Of a stretch of 64,000 bases of DNA, positions 1 to 11,689 are shown piece after piece; positions within the stretch are counted from its first letter, which is position 1, and the number at the start of each line of letters is the position of its first letter. Under the pieces are notes generated by a model, which saw nothing but the letters and a program-made list of their open reading frames with translations, searched no databases and was not told where the DNA came from. The translations under genes were made by a program, and so were the position numbers. This DNA is from Microcebus murinus (lineage: Eukaryota; Chordata; Mammalia; Primates; Cheirogaleidae), in assembly GCF_040939455.1 (NCBI RefSeq), contig NC_134117.1:31055501-31119500 (forward strand), read 5' to 3'.

Positions 1-207
1 CACTGTAGTAAATCAATTATAAACTTGAAACTTGAAAACCAGTCAGTTAGATTGAGTTCCAGAGGACACAGTGGGGAAGGAACACTGGAGACTCTGCCGA
101 GGAATAGGAACGTTCCTTGCATATTGCTTCTTGAAGAAATCCCTAGAGCCAAGAGACAGCAAAGCAGATCACGTCAGAGGCAGCTAAAAAAAAAAAAAAA
201 AAAAAAT
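1..207 (+). other. Unassigned segment ending in a 22-nt A run
   Basis: The segment before the A run (186-207) does not look like Alu, MIR or L1. A pure A tail after non-repeat sequence could be the 3' end of a retrocopy whose body begins left of the window, or just a homopolymer. No target-site duplication can be checked. Confidence 0.25.
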
Positions 208-1624
208 TAACCTAGGAGCATCCTTCCTGGACGCTACCTCAGCCTAAACTGGTCACACACAAAAAATTCAGGAGTCAGAAATTCCAGTTGGCTTGGGGCA
301 AAAAATTTTCCTGCGGGTTCTTGGATTGGCTGTGCTGTAGAGAACAGAAGATAATAGTTTTTACACCTGCAGTTTTCATAATGAAAACTGACATCTTCTT
401 GGGATTAAACCAAGAGAAATAAATGTAACTGAAAGCTTTATCGTAATAGCACATCAAATCCAGGCTCCAGGGAGGACATTAATGTTTTCTCATTTCACAT
501 GACGCTCCATGCTGGAGTTCTTCGGTGGGAGAGCTTTGTGACCTCAGATTTGCTCCAACGACTTTCTCTTAATGTTATGATGAAAATATCCACTTGACTT
601 GAGTGACATTTGCCTATTTGCCCTCAAGTCCAAGTACCACCCCTTGAGAGAAAAAGCAACATGGGACTATTTTTTTTTTTTCTCAAAAAATTTTTAATGC
701 TACCAATACAGAAATATTAAGACTCTGTCCACATGGGGGGAAAGCAAGTTGGAATGACACTGGGGAAGGATGCAGCACATACAACTGCAGGCTTGGGTTC
801 TCTGCCTCTTTCCAGATATGTTACTTTGCACAAGGCCTCAACTTCCAGAAGCCCATTCCCTTAAGATAAAAGAGGATAAAAAGATTGCCTCCTAGAGGCA
901 TTGTTGTGAAGGTCAGATTTGGTAATGTTTGTGAAGCATCAAACATGGTAACCACACAATATATTGTAGCTATTACCAATATTTTAAATAATAAGCAAAA
1001 AATCCTTTTCAAGACCATGCTTCTTGTTTTCTGAGGGGCTAATTTGTGTGAAAAACCACAAGGCAAGAACCATGACCTGAAAACTTGCAGCTTTTCTTTA
1101 CAGAACTAAAATTACCTTTAAAGGGGGGTTTTATATGCTGCAAACAAAACCAGTGAAGTCACCTCAATCTGCTCATTCCAACACATGAGGATTATTAAGG
1201 ACCAAATGATGCACATCACTATAATATTAAACTCTTGAAGCAAACTGTTATTCTAATACCAATAAATTTATCAGATGGCAATGTTTATCAAAAAGCTAAA
1301 AGAGCTTTAGAAATCAATTTTTTCAGATTTGAAAAAAAATCAATGAGATGCCTATACCAATATATTATATAACACCACCATCAGAGACTGAGACAGCATC
1401 CCATAATCAAACTAATATTTCTGCAAAAAGTGTCTAAATACTCGTATTAAATGGAATAAAGACTAAATAGCCTTGAATAAGTTCAAGTAAGGTTTTGCCA
1501 TCAAAATCTTTGTTTGCTATAAGTTTTAAAACTTTTGGGTTTAGGCCTCTTACTTTTTAGACCTATGAATTAGAGATTGGGGATATAAAAAGTCACTTTT
1601 TACCTTAAAAAAAGACCTTATACT
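208..1624. other. Intronic sequence, nothing recognised
   Basis: AT-rich sequence with no repeat family or gene that I can name. Short open frames are below 85 codons and not protein-like. Confidence 0.5.
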
Positions 1625-2335
1625 TAGACATTTTATGTCTTTATCTTACAGAAATAAAATCTCAAAGTACACAAAGATGTAAAACAATGTACACTGCAAC
1701 ATCACTTTTAATAGCAATGAGTTTAAAACAACAGTTAAGTGACTACCGGTCAATTAATACAAGATAAGAAATTCATGGTATAGAATACTGTACAACCACT
1801 GGGAAGGATGAGGTTACCTACCTGAGTTTTTTGACCTCAGCACTGGACATTAGGGGCTGGATAATTAGTTGTTGGGGGTATGGGGTGGTGCTGCCCTGTG
1901 CCTTGTAGGGTGTTTAGCAACATCTCTGGCCTCTACCCACTAGACTGCCAGTAGCATCTCCTCACCCCAGTTGTAACAATCAAAAATGTCTCCAGGCTTT
2001 GCCAAGTGTGATCTGGAGGACAAAACTGCCCCTAGCTGGGAACCACTAGAGCTAATCCATATTCACGGGCAGCCCTGATACATCAGTAAGTGCAAAAAGC
2101 AAGAGGCAGAATAACATTTATGACATGATGCCAGTTTCATTTAAATGGCGATGTATAATTGTTTATGTTATAGAAAAAGTCTAGAGAGCTATGCAAAAAT
2201 CTGATAGTGAGCACACTGGGAAGGCGAGGGGACCGTGAGGGGAGGCTTTCCTCTTCTACTTTATCCTTTTATGTGCTGTTTCAACTTGGTCCATTTTAAT
2301 TTCAGAAACGTAGTTTCCGAAAATAAACATGATAC
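1625..2335 (+). repeat. Old LINE (L1-like) 3' segment split by MER20
   Basis: The flanks 1625-1821 and 2049-2335 read as one ancient LINE 3' region: wording such as 'aatactgtacaaccactgggaaggatgag' style on the left and 'aagcaagaggcagaataacatttatgacatgatgcca' style on the right is typical of old L1 ends. The MER20 copy sits between the two halves. Confidence 0.5.
1822..2048 (-). mobile_element. MER20 (hAT-Charlie, non-autonomous)
   Basis: Read on the minus strand the element begins TAGTGGTTCCCAGCTAGG and contains the landmark motifs of MER20: TGTCTCCAGGCTTTGCC on the plus strand, 'ctacccactagactgccagtagcatc' and the closing 'cctcagcactggacatta'. The length of about 227 bp is close to the full-length consensus (about 219 bp as I recall). 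MER20 copies are known to act as enhancers or insulators in placental mammals. Confidence 0.85.
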
Positions 2336-2339
2336 ACAA

Positions 2340-3124
2340 ATTGACAGTAAGAGCAAAGGTTTAAAACTGGAGGAAACAGTCTTGGAAAACGATGTGTGGT
2401 CAGGATGGGAAAAAGCCCCCACTCGAGGTGGGTGTCCAGCAGAGCCCACAGGATAGCCACGGCTGCCAGTGGCTGCTTCCCACACGCTGGCCATCTAAGA
2501 GACTAAAGCCATTATCTCACCATCAGCCTGGAAGTATTGCAGTCTGACTGCAGAATAACAATCCTCTAACTGCACACTCTAAACTTCTCCTGATGTTGGG
2601 TTGTTTTTTAAAAAAAAAATTTTTTTTTTTTTAGTTCCTTTTTTTTTCCTTTGAGGCAGAAATTAAAGGAATCCTGCCAGGTTTCAGCTGAAAGAGCAAG
2701 TGCTGAAAGATTCAGTTCTATTTCCACCTACTGGTAGGAAAAAAGACAACAATGCACAGTGCGGAAAAGGCAGCACAACCCTCAAACGTTCTATTCACAC
2801 TGACCTGTTCCAATCCTGCAAGCCCTTTGACCTCTGACCTCTGCTGCTGCACTGGAGCAACAGCCCAGAAATCACCTGACAGTCGAATGAGCGTAATTGG
2901 ATTCAAAAGATCTCAAGGTATTGATCAAATCAACCATTGTACAGTTTTCATAGCATCTGCCTTTACTCTGGGCTGATGGGAATTCTCTCCAGAAAACACA
3001 TAATATCATTATTTTAACTTCTTGCTAAATACTCTCTCTAATAAGGATACCCCCCCATCCATTTTATTTATTTAGCCCATTTATGAGGTTCTCCAGGGCT
3101 ACGACAAAGGCAGTTTAACATGAA
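2340..3124. other. Intronic sequence, nothing recognised
   Basis: Contains an A/T homopolymer patch at 2605-2650. No repeat family or gene recognised otherwise. Confidence 0.45.
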
Positions 3125-3372
3125 GGTTAAAAAACAAAATAAAACAAAATCCACCACAGGCCCCATGGTCAGAAAGACCTGGATTTGAGTCTCAGACTTT
3201 TCCATTTACTAATAGTTGACCTTGAGCACGTCACTTAACCTCTCCAAGCTGCCATTTCCTCTTCCTATACAGTGGAGATCCTAATGGTGTCACCTCATAG
3301 GGCTGTTTTCAGGATTAAAGGAGCTCATGTATTCTGCACGGTGCTTGATTCATAGGAAATGAGTGTTAACTA
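3125..3372 (+). repeat. MIR SINE
   Basis: Shows the MIR order of motifs: GACCTGGATTTGAGTC, GACCTTGAGCACGTCACTTAACCTC, a CCATTTCCTC-type segment and AGGGCTGTTTTCAGGATTAAA, followed by GTGCTTGATTCATAGGAAAT. Confidence 0.85.
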
Positions 3373-3955
3373 TTTTTATTACTCAACAATTCCACTGACT
3401 TCCACCCATTTCCTGTATGGAAAACTGAGGCAAAGGCTGATGCTCAAGAGGAAGGGAGTTTTTGGGCAGCAGGACACGTCTGAGCGTCACTCCCTCACCC
3501 CAGGTCACGGGGCAGGTCCCCCAAAACTCCCTGCCTTTCCCACTTCATTCAGGAAGAGGATATCATCTGTTGTCATAACAGAAAGGCCAGCATATTTGTC
3601 TCATGACATGCATGTTTTCAGCCAGATGCTCCAAATACTCCCCTCACTCAGATGAAGGGTAGGCTCAGCTCAAAACAGCTAGACACCAAGATCAATGCTT
3701 TCACATGACAGCAATTTTATTACAAAAACCAGAATGCCAGCAGTTGAGTCAGTAGAAGTCAGGTAGTGGAATTCCATCTTCCAACATAAATAAATCCCCA
3801 AATCCACATTTATGGATTTGTCACCTAATTTTATACCAATTATATGTTCTCAAGTAAACCAGCATGAACACGAAAACATTCAAAGAAAATGAAAATTCTA
3901 CTAGCCTGGCACTTTAAGATGGTTTATTGCTGTTACCAAAAATGTCTCATTGGGG
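3373..3955. other. Intronic sequence, nothing recognised
   Basis: No repeat or gene recognised. Confidence 0.45.
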
Positions 3956-3959
3956 GTCA

Positions 3960-4215
3960 ATCATTAAGACAAGATGCATCTGGTGCCTATATGGTATTAG
4001 ATGATGGGAAGAAGAAAATGACAAGGCACATGCTGCCCTCCAGGGGCTACCAGTCTAGCTGGAGAGGTGGGCATGTCCCCAGCAAACTAGCCACTCGGCT
4101 AAAGGTGCAAAACAAGTGCTACAGAACTAAGAGGAGAGAGACTAATTGTGATGGTGGGTATGGAAATTCAGGAAAGATAATTCTTGCTCCAGTTCTTGAA
4201 AGATAAGGAGGAAGC
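3960..4215 (-). repeat. L2 LINE fragment
   Basis: The plus strand shows the antisense L2 3' wording (CATGCTGCCCTCCAGGGGCT followed by ACCAGTCTAGCTGGAGAGG). Old and diverged. Confidence 0.5.
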
Positions 4216-4899
4216 CAAGAGGAGAAGGGGGAGAAGGCAGGCAGAGAGGGGAATCCACAGGGGCAAGGAGCCCAGACACTCGAAATCCTACTGATGTTAA
4301 GGAAAACATGATGTGCAGACATGTCATGAAAGCACGAATTGTCCATTTGATAAGAGAGGACTAGAACCGATTAATATAGCTGTCTCAGTATTATAAAAAT
4401 TATTCTTTAAAAAGTCAATCTCAATCTCTGGAAATTGGATCAATGTAAAATGGGGATCAGAGGAAATAAAGCAATTAACATCATTAACTAGACTAATGTC
4501 ACCTAAAAGCAAATATGTTTAAGCACTAGTTAAAAGGGTTTGGTGTATCACTATGAAATGTATATCCTGGCAAGACTGTATCATAAAATATTTGAAAAAT
4601 TATATTAATGCTGTTACAAATGAGTATTTACATTTCTCACTTACTAAAGTTACTGAATAAAGTAGCCCCATTTACAGACAAAAATTACCAGGTTGACTAA
4701 ACTCAGGACACAGATAGCAAATGGATTTCACACTGCATGCCAACTCTGATCAACTGGTAGAACTTCCTGGATGCTGCATTATGGATCTGTAGCTCATGTC
4801 ATGGTGACTAGCAACATCTGCCACAGGTGCAGTGGGTAGGTGGCTGCACAGGTACTCAGGATTGCCATCCCTGACTTACAGCACTGAAGTAAAAGGGAA

Positions 4900-5165
4900 G
4901 GTGAAACAAACTAAATCATCAATTAGTTTCCATTTATTGAGCCATAAAAACTCTCCCAACATGTATTCTTCTCAATACCCCTTTTCACTGTTTGCTCTCA
5001 ATTCTACTTCTGTATCTTCACTCTTCCACCTGGAATATCTCCCTGTCTGACCTTCTACACACCCCTCAAGGTCTAACTCAACACCACTTTCCATGAAGCC
5101 ATTCCTGACAACTTCCAGTCCTCACTGAGCTCCACATGACTTGAGACACATCATTAGAACTCTGT
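4900..5165 (+). repeat. L2 LINE 3' region fragment
   Basis: Contains CACCTGGAATATCTCCCTG, CAAGGTCTAACTCAACACC and CATGAAGCCATTCCTGACA, the standard order in the L2 3' UTR. Confidence 0.7.
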
Positions 5166-5169
5166 AAGT

Positions 5170-6342
5170 CAGTTATTTGAAATTCAGAACACGTATACCC
5201 ATAGAAAAGGCAATATAAATGTTGATTAGTAACCTATGCTGGTCTATATAAAATCTAAATAATGATATGAGAAAAACGTATTTGACAGAATGTTCATTTA
5301 AAGATAAACTAGTACTAACTGCTTGAGGTGGGGCCAGGGGTGGAGTTTACACTCCTAGAAAATGCTCAAAGTCTGGGCTGGGAATCTGGATAAAGACAGG
5401 GGCCAAGTGAGCTGGAGCTCCCTGGGGCAGGAAGTAGGGGTCACGGAATAGATGAAGAATTCCTGGTGCTACCTGGCAGAGGTGACTCTGGGACTGGAAA
5501 TGCCAGGGGAGGGGTCTGTTGTGACTGAGGGGAAGGTGGTGTGAGCCCCCTCCCCATCAGCAACAGGCTCTTCGGTGGTCTCCACGTTGCTCACTGATGA
5601 TTCTGCGTGGGTGAGTAGATACTTCTGGAGAGAGCTCAAAGAGGAGGGCCATCAGGGGACATCAGGTCACAGTCATCTAACCCTCATCAGTACATGAGAA
5701 ATGAAAAGAGTAAACTCTATTGCAATTCTAGGAATGAAACCTACCAAAAATTCATAATACAAGTAGTGTCACTGTTGATGCTTGAAAGAAAAAAAAAAAA
5801 CTTGTCTATTTGTAGGAGAATAAAGAAATAAATGGAAGTTTGAAGGGGACATTCTGAAGAGTTTCTAAGCTTTGGTCTATATAGGTCAAAAATTTAAATA
5901 CCTCCAGGGGCCTAAGCGGATAACTGAGATAGGAAGTGGTGGAAATAGTGAAGGCAGCGTAGAGACTATGGGCCCTGTCCAAGAACATTCAGATCCAACT
6001 TCCAATAATAATAACAGCCAAAGTTTGACTGGGTATTGCGTTTCAGCCTCAGTGACTTCCCTCATGTGCATTTCACAGAGGAGGAAATTGAGGAGGAGAG
6101 TTTTAGCCACTTGCCTGTGGCAGCGCTGAGAGCCAATTCCAGACAGAATGACACTGACCCCAGAACAGCGCCCTGGAGCATGGCTCTTGCTCAGCCACCA
6201 CCCAGAGTTTTTTAAGCTCCTCACTTGAATGAAAAGAAAGGGAAAAGAGGAGACAAAAATACAGGACTAGAGTTAAAACAAAGGAGAGAGGAGAGGGCAA
6301 AATAAAAGTGATAGCAAAGAGTGGAGGGAGCAATGAGGGTGT

Positions 6343-6375
<33 letters not shown>

Positions 6376-6594
6376 CACACTGCAGGAGTGACTGCCTCAG
6401 GTGGACTGGGCAGCAAGCAAGGAGTTAGGTAATGCACTCCTTTCCCCGAGGAGAAAGACAGAGGAAGAGCCACTGGCACAGAGGAGATGATCCCCAGCTG
6501 GGGGAAGGTGTGACAGGGGAAGCAGGATGTGAGTTCCACACCCCTTCAAGCCCTTGGAATCAGAGTGTGGGGCACGGAAGTGTTAGTTTCACAG
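5170..6594. other. Intronic sequence with a GT microsatellite
   Basis: Mostly unassigned. The only recognisable structure is the dinucleotide repeat at 6345-6374. Confidence 0.5.
6345..6374 (+). repeat. (GT)15 microsatellite
   Basis: Fifteen uninterrupted GT units. Confidence 0.98.
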
Positions 6595-6810
6595 AACTGA
6601 CTAAATCCAAGACCAAGGCTCAGCCCTGGCACGCACTAACTATCTGATCTTGAGCAAGCTGCTTAGTGTTCCCAAACTTCCCTTTGTCCATCTGTGAAGG
6701 GGGAGGGTAATGTCTCCCCCAGATTTCTTGGCCAGGTTAAGTGTATCAATGGGTACAAAGTGTCTAGCATGGTGCCTGGCACACATCACGTACAAGGTCG
6801 CCATCAAGAG
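6595..6810 (+). repeat. MIR SINE
   Basis: Motifs ATCTGATCTTGAGCAAGCTG, TTTGTCCATCTGTGAAGGGG and ATGGTGCCTGGCACACATC in MIR order. Confidence 0.8.
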
Positions 6811-6814
6811 GAAA

Positions 6815-7090
6815 AGGATTAATGTTGGCCAGTACAGTCAAGGAAGGCTTTATAGAAAAGGAGGGTCCTAAAGATGGGGAGGATTTGAAGAAAAAAAAAG
6901 AGAAAAGGGAATGGAGCCTGGGATTGGGGCGAGGATGAGATGTGGGGAGTCAGGGCTTTAAAGGCATAGAAGCAACAGTGAGTCCAGATCTTCTGTCTTG
7001 GAGAACCAGGGCGGAAACTTCACCAATTAGAGTGCATAGCAGGAAGAGTCAGGGAAAATACTTACGGTGTAGGGGCACTGAATGGTGGAC
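6815..7090 (-). repeat. Probable L2 LINE fragment
   Basis: Purine-rich text such as AGTCAAGGAAGGCTTTATAG is typical of antisense L2. Weak. Confidence 0.4.
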
Positions 7091-7094
7091 AGGC

Positions 7095-8270
7095 TTGGAA
7101 GTTTTGCTCACAAAAGTGCATCTCCATGCATTGAAAATGACTTGGAGGCAACTGGCCTAGTAAGTAAGCAATTAGAGCCTATGCGAAAAAGGAAGAAAGG
7201 GGTAAGGGGAGGCCTGAGACTCAGCAGGAAGGAGAACAAACTAGCCTGCAGGGGATCAACATTCCTCCTCAGATGGAGCCATCAGCAGAGGGTGTGGGCT
7301 CTGGGAGAGAAATATCAGACATTTGGGCAGCCCTTACGCTGAAGCTCTTAACAAGAGTCACTCAGCATTTATTTGTTGGGGCAAGGGCAAAAGCTGATCC
7401 TCTCTGTCAATAAGAAAATGTACACCTCACTCTTTATGTTTAAAAATAAAGGATTTGTTGTTAATTGATTACATACATTCTTGTTTTAAGCTGGGCATCT
7501 TAACTGTTTAAAATTTAGATAAGGAGATATGTCACTATTATGGCATGCATTCTTCAGTTTCAAAATTGGCTGACAGTATGGTCTGGCAACAGCTGACCAT
7601 TTGCTGTGTCAATGCTGACGCCTGTGGTTACAGTGCCCAGCCTGCACACTCCCTTGCTCCTCGGAAGCTGCCAGCCCTGGTGGGCATGCTTTAGAACAGT
7701 TTTTACTGGAAGGAAGGAGACTTTTATAAGAAAGGACAAATTCCTCTTTTCCTGGTCATTTTAGGAGTTTCCTATGGAGTTAACTGCTACTTTATTTCCA
7801 ATTGGCACCCTTATAGAACTGGAGCCCCTAGAGAGCCAGCCTATGGACTTGGCTTTGGTTAGACCCCACCCACTCCTCAGAAGACACACACCTTAAATCA
7901 TGGCTACCCTCTGTCTGTTTACTAAAGGCTGGCTCCAGAAAGAGGCAGGATTGGGTCAGATGCTGTCAAAACATTTCACTGCAAATGTCTGTCCTCTACT
8001 TCCAGAACTGTGGTTCTTCAATCCCAACTCTTTGGAAATTAACCTGAATACTGACTAGAACTTTCTCCCCGTCCCATCTCCCTAGCCCCACACACCAGCT
8101 CTCACCTATTATTCCTGGGCAAAGTTTCTGTTTTGGGTCTTGATCTCAAATGGCATTCAATCACAAGTTATATGAGTTATGTCAGTTCCATGAAATGAAC
8201 CAAGCAGCTTGCCATATTTTTGTTTGGGGGCAATTGTAAAGCAGTAATGTTTTGTATTCCTCTTCAAAGC
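7095..8270. other. Intronic sequence, nothing recognised
   Basis: No repeat family or gene recognised. Confidence 0.45.
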
Positions 8271-8274
8271 AGCC

Positions 8275-8400
8275 TGATATGCTGGAGAAAAAAGATGGCC
8301 TTTGTAGTCAGGCAGACCTGGATTGAAACTAGGCTATGGCTTAGGACAAGTTACTGAACTTCTTTGAATTATAACCTTCTCAGTTGGAAAGAGGGGATGT
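8275..8400 (+). repeat. MIR SINE fragment
   Basis: GTCAGGCAGACCTGGATTGA followed by GGACAAGTTACTGAACTTC. Confidence 0.75.
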
Positions 8401-8644
8401 TTGTAAAAGAATCCTTTTCTTTCACTCCTCATTCATTACTCTCCTTCATCTTCTGAATACCCACTATTTGCCAAGCTCTGTGCTAAGCATGGGGGCATGC
8501 AATGCGGTGGTAAGCAAAAGGTAAAAAAAAAAAAACACCATCCTATCCTTGATGAGTTTATGGTTTAGTAGAAGAAGAGAGGCATGTAACAAATTAATGC
8601 AGTTTAGTGGTATCAGTGCCATGAGTGAGGCTCTATGGCAGTGT

Positions 8645-8812
8645 GGTGAAGGAGTGTAGAGCCACACTGCCTGCTTCAAATCCTGGCTCCACCAATTATT
8701 AGCTGGGTAATCCAGTGCAACTTTACTTAACCACTCTGTGCCTCAGTTTTTTATTAGTTAACACATGCAAACTTCTCAGTGCTGGGCACATAGGAAACAT
8801 TTCATATGTGTT
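8645..8812 (+). repeat. MIR SINE
   Basis: TTCAAATCCTGGCTCCACC, ACTTAACCACTCTGTGCCTC and GTGCTGGGCACATAGGAAA in MIR order. Confidence 0.8.
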
Positions 8813-8816
8813 AATA

Positions 8817-9131
8817 CAGTCATCCTTCGTATCCATGGGGCATTAGCTCCAGGACTCATGAGGATACCAAAATCCAAAATGCTCAAGTCCCATATATAAA
8901 ATGGCTATTTGCATGTGACCTATGCACATCCTCCCATATACTTTAAATCATCTCTAGATCATTTATAATACCTAATAAAATGCAAATGCTACGGAAATAG
9001 TTGTTATATGTATTGTTGTCCATTTGTATTATTTTATTGTTGTATTGTTATTTATTATTGTTTTTCTTCCTCCTGAATATTTTCGATCCATGATTGGCTG
9101 AATCCACGGATGTGGATACTGAGGGTCCTGT
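8817..9131 (+). mobile_element. MER2 (TcMar-Tigger, non-autonomous)
   Basis: Starts CAGTCATCCTTCGTATCC directly after TA and continues with the MER2 landmarks GGATACCAAAATCCAAAATG, CTCAAGTCCCATATATAAAA, ATAATACCTAATAAAATGC and, at the other end, TTTTCGATCCATGATTGG plus ATCCACGGATGTGGATACTG. The two ends are inverted repeats of each other. Confidence 0.9.
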
Positions 9132-10024
9132 TACGATGATGGATAAGGGTGGGTAGGATGGGAGCACAAAGGAAGAAGAGGCCAATTCTCCTGGTGAGGA
9201 GGCTGAAGACAGGCTTCATCAAGATGGTGGCACTAAAGTTTAAGTTTGCAGAAAGTTTGGGAGTTATTAGGTAGACAAGAGCAGAGTGAGCATTCCAGAT
9301 GAGGAGGCTGCATGAGCAAAAGGATGGAGCAAAGACATGAGCAAGGAAACAGCCTAGGAGAACCTTGCAATCTCCACAGAGGCTGTATAGGACAGTGTGA
9401 GAGGCAGGAGGAGGAAGCCCGATGGAAGAGGACATCACGTGCCACCATGAATTGAAGGTTTGTCCCCTAACCTGTGGGCACTGGTTAGAAACCATGCTCT
9501 CCTCCCCAAAGGCCCACACTCTTCCTCCTCTGCCTGTTCCACACCCTGGTGGCTGACAAATATGAAGTGTACCACAAGTTCCTAGACCCCCATCTAATGG
9601 GGAGCACTAGCCCGGTGCAGAGGGAGGAGGAATATTTCTTCTCCTCTGTCTTTTCTTGCCATTTGCTGGAGGCCGGATACTTCTTTCCACTAATTACAGG
9701 TGTGTCCAGGCAGCCCTCTCTCTCTGGACAAGTAACTGCTCCCTCCTCTTCCCCTTTTGGACTTCCTGCTGCTAGCCGAGGGGTACTGTTCAGGCCCTCA
9801 TTTGTGTCTGACACCCTGCCACACCTTTGTAAATATCATCTTTATTAACCTCTTTTCAAATTTCCCACTTTGATGTGCCATGTGTATCTTGCCTTGAGCC
9901 TAACTTATAAAACTCTTGAAGAGCTTTTAACAGGGAATGACATAATCAGATTTGAGTTACGGAGAAGTCTTTCTGGCTCTTGGGTAGAGGATGGTTTGGA
10001 GGCAGCAAGAATAAAGGCAGAGCT

Positions 10025-10150
10025 TTTAACAGTGCTCCCCAAACCAGGAACCCTTGTAAAATACACAAATTCCAGGGCCTACCACCAAAGACTCTGATTC
10101 AGTATGCCTGGAAGTAGGGTCTCCAAATCTATATCTTTAAATAAGGACTC
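10025..10150 (+). mobile_element. MER5A-type hAT fragment
   Basis: Text such as TTCCAGGGCCTACCACC and ACTCTGATTCAGTATGCCTG matches the middle of MER5A. The ends are degraded. Confidence 0.7.
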
Positions 10151-10704
10151 TTTGTGATTATGAAAGAACCTCACAGTTGTCTGGCAATGCTGACCAGGAT
10201 CCAGTAGAGACCCAGAAGAAGGGGGAGAACATTTGACAGAACAAGGCTGGTCCTAGGGCACCTAGGGGATGGGGAGGGAAATCAGAAGCAGAGGTAGAGG
10301 GATTTTCTTTGAAGAAGACAAAGGACACATTTTCCTTTGAGGGTGGAAAAAGAAAGCAAAGTGAATGTAAAAAGGAAGTTAAAGAAATTCTCACCTCAAA
10401 ACTTCGATTTCTCATGGCAGTAGGAGGCAAAGTAACATATAGAGACTGAACAGGACAGCAAAGGTATGAATGGCTAGACTGATGCAGGTTTGGAAAAGCC
10501 ATGTAGGTATGGGGGAGAGAGTGATGACAAGGGACATTTTAGGACTGCTTGGTAGAGCTGAGACAACAGACTATGAAATTGTGTGTCATCCAAGGGCTTG
10601 TCATTTCTCTCCAGCAGTACTTGGCAGCCCATGTCTAGAAACGGAGAAGGCAGTATTTGGATTGATCTCAGTTGGGAGGGTTACAGAGCAGGTGTAATGG
10701 AAAG

Positions 10705-11020
10705 ACAAGGGGCCCAGGATGTTGAAATCACACACAAGCATGGGAGTAGCGGCTCTAAAATGTGAGGGGAGTGTCCAAGGGATGCTGTCCTTGGTCCTGA
10801 ACTAACATTGCACATGAGGGCATGGGCATTTCACTGTGAAGTGGGGGGTAGGTTGGTAATGTTCCCTGCCTCTCCATTATAAATACCTCTACCACACTAG
10901 ACTCAGCGTCTCAAAAGTTTGTGCTCCAGCCCCATAATACTGTGAATGGTGTGAATACAGGACCTGCGGTCTGGGCATCATAATTGTTGAAGGCTATAAT
11001 TCCAACAGCCACAAATATTT
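10705..11020. other. Intronic sequence, nothing recognised
   Basis: No repeat or gene recognised. Confidence 0.4.
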
Positions 11021-11023
11021 AAG

Positions 11024-11120
11024 AAATTAATTCAATAAATATTAATTGAGAGCTTCCTATATGCCAAATATTGTGTTAGGTGCAAGGGATAGAGCAATAA
11101 AAAAGAGAAAGTTCACTCCC
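11024..11120 (-). repeat. L2 LINE 3' end fragment
   Basis: AATTCAATAAATATTAATTG then CTATATGCCAAATATTGTG is the reverse complement of the L2 3' terminus. Confidence 0.65.
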
Positions 11121-11368
11121 AAGTCAAATATTTTATTTGGTTTTCTTAAAGAACAACTGAGGGCCTATTCATCCCTTCCCTTTTCTTTCCAATTCCTTTC
11201 CACTCTTTAGCTACCATTGATTGCTCTCTGCAGAATGACCTCCCCCAAGTTCACTCAGTCTCCATGTAGATCTTTGTGATTGTCATGCTTCTGTTCTTCC
11301 CTTGGAAGTCTGTTGTTCTACAGATGAACTTAGCTTCTCTTTCAGCTAGCTGAAATAGGTAATACTAC

Positions 11369-11685
11369 TTTTTTTTTTTTTTTTTTTTTTTGAGATAGAG
11401 TCTCTCTCTGTCACCCCAGCTAGAGCGCATTGGCATCATCATAGCTCACTGCAACCTCAAACTCCTGGGCACAAGGGATACTCCTCCTGCCTCATCCTCC
11501 CCAGTAGCTGGGACTACAGGCATGTGCTGCCACACCCAGCTAATTTTTTTTTTTTTACTTTTAGTAGAGACAGAGTCTTGCTCTTGGTCTTGCTCAAGCT
11601 GATCTCAAACTGCTAACCTCAAGCGATCCTCCTGCCTCAGCCTTCCACAGTACTAGGATTATAGGCATGAGTCACTGTGCCTAGC
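11369..11685 (-). repeat. Alu SINE (older dimeric copy)
   Basis: Begins with a T run (complement of the A tail), then GAGATAGAGTCTCTCTCTG, two monomers joined by an A-rich linker (T run near 11544-11555) and ends CACTGTGCCTAGCC. Diverged, without the lemur linker insertion. Confidence 0.92.
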
Positions 11686-11689
11686 CATA

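Larger units (their letters stand above)
8405..10700 (-). repeat. Ancient L2 LINE, fragmented by later insertions
   Basis: Antisense L2 text appears in order at 8430-8640 (CCAAGCTCTGTGCTAAGCAT), 9140-9450 (GAGCATTCCAGATGAGGAGG, GAGCAAAAGGATGGAGCAA), 9905-10020 (GGGAATGACATAATCAGA, TTTCTGGCTCTTGGGTAGAG) and weakly 10430-10700. The gaps are filled by MIR, MER2 and MER5A. About 9460-9900 is not assigned. Confidence 0.55.

Noticed and set aside
9055..9519. 154-codon open frame on the minus strand
   Set aside because: Runs across the end of MER2 and antisense L2; no L2 ORF similarity in this frame.
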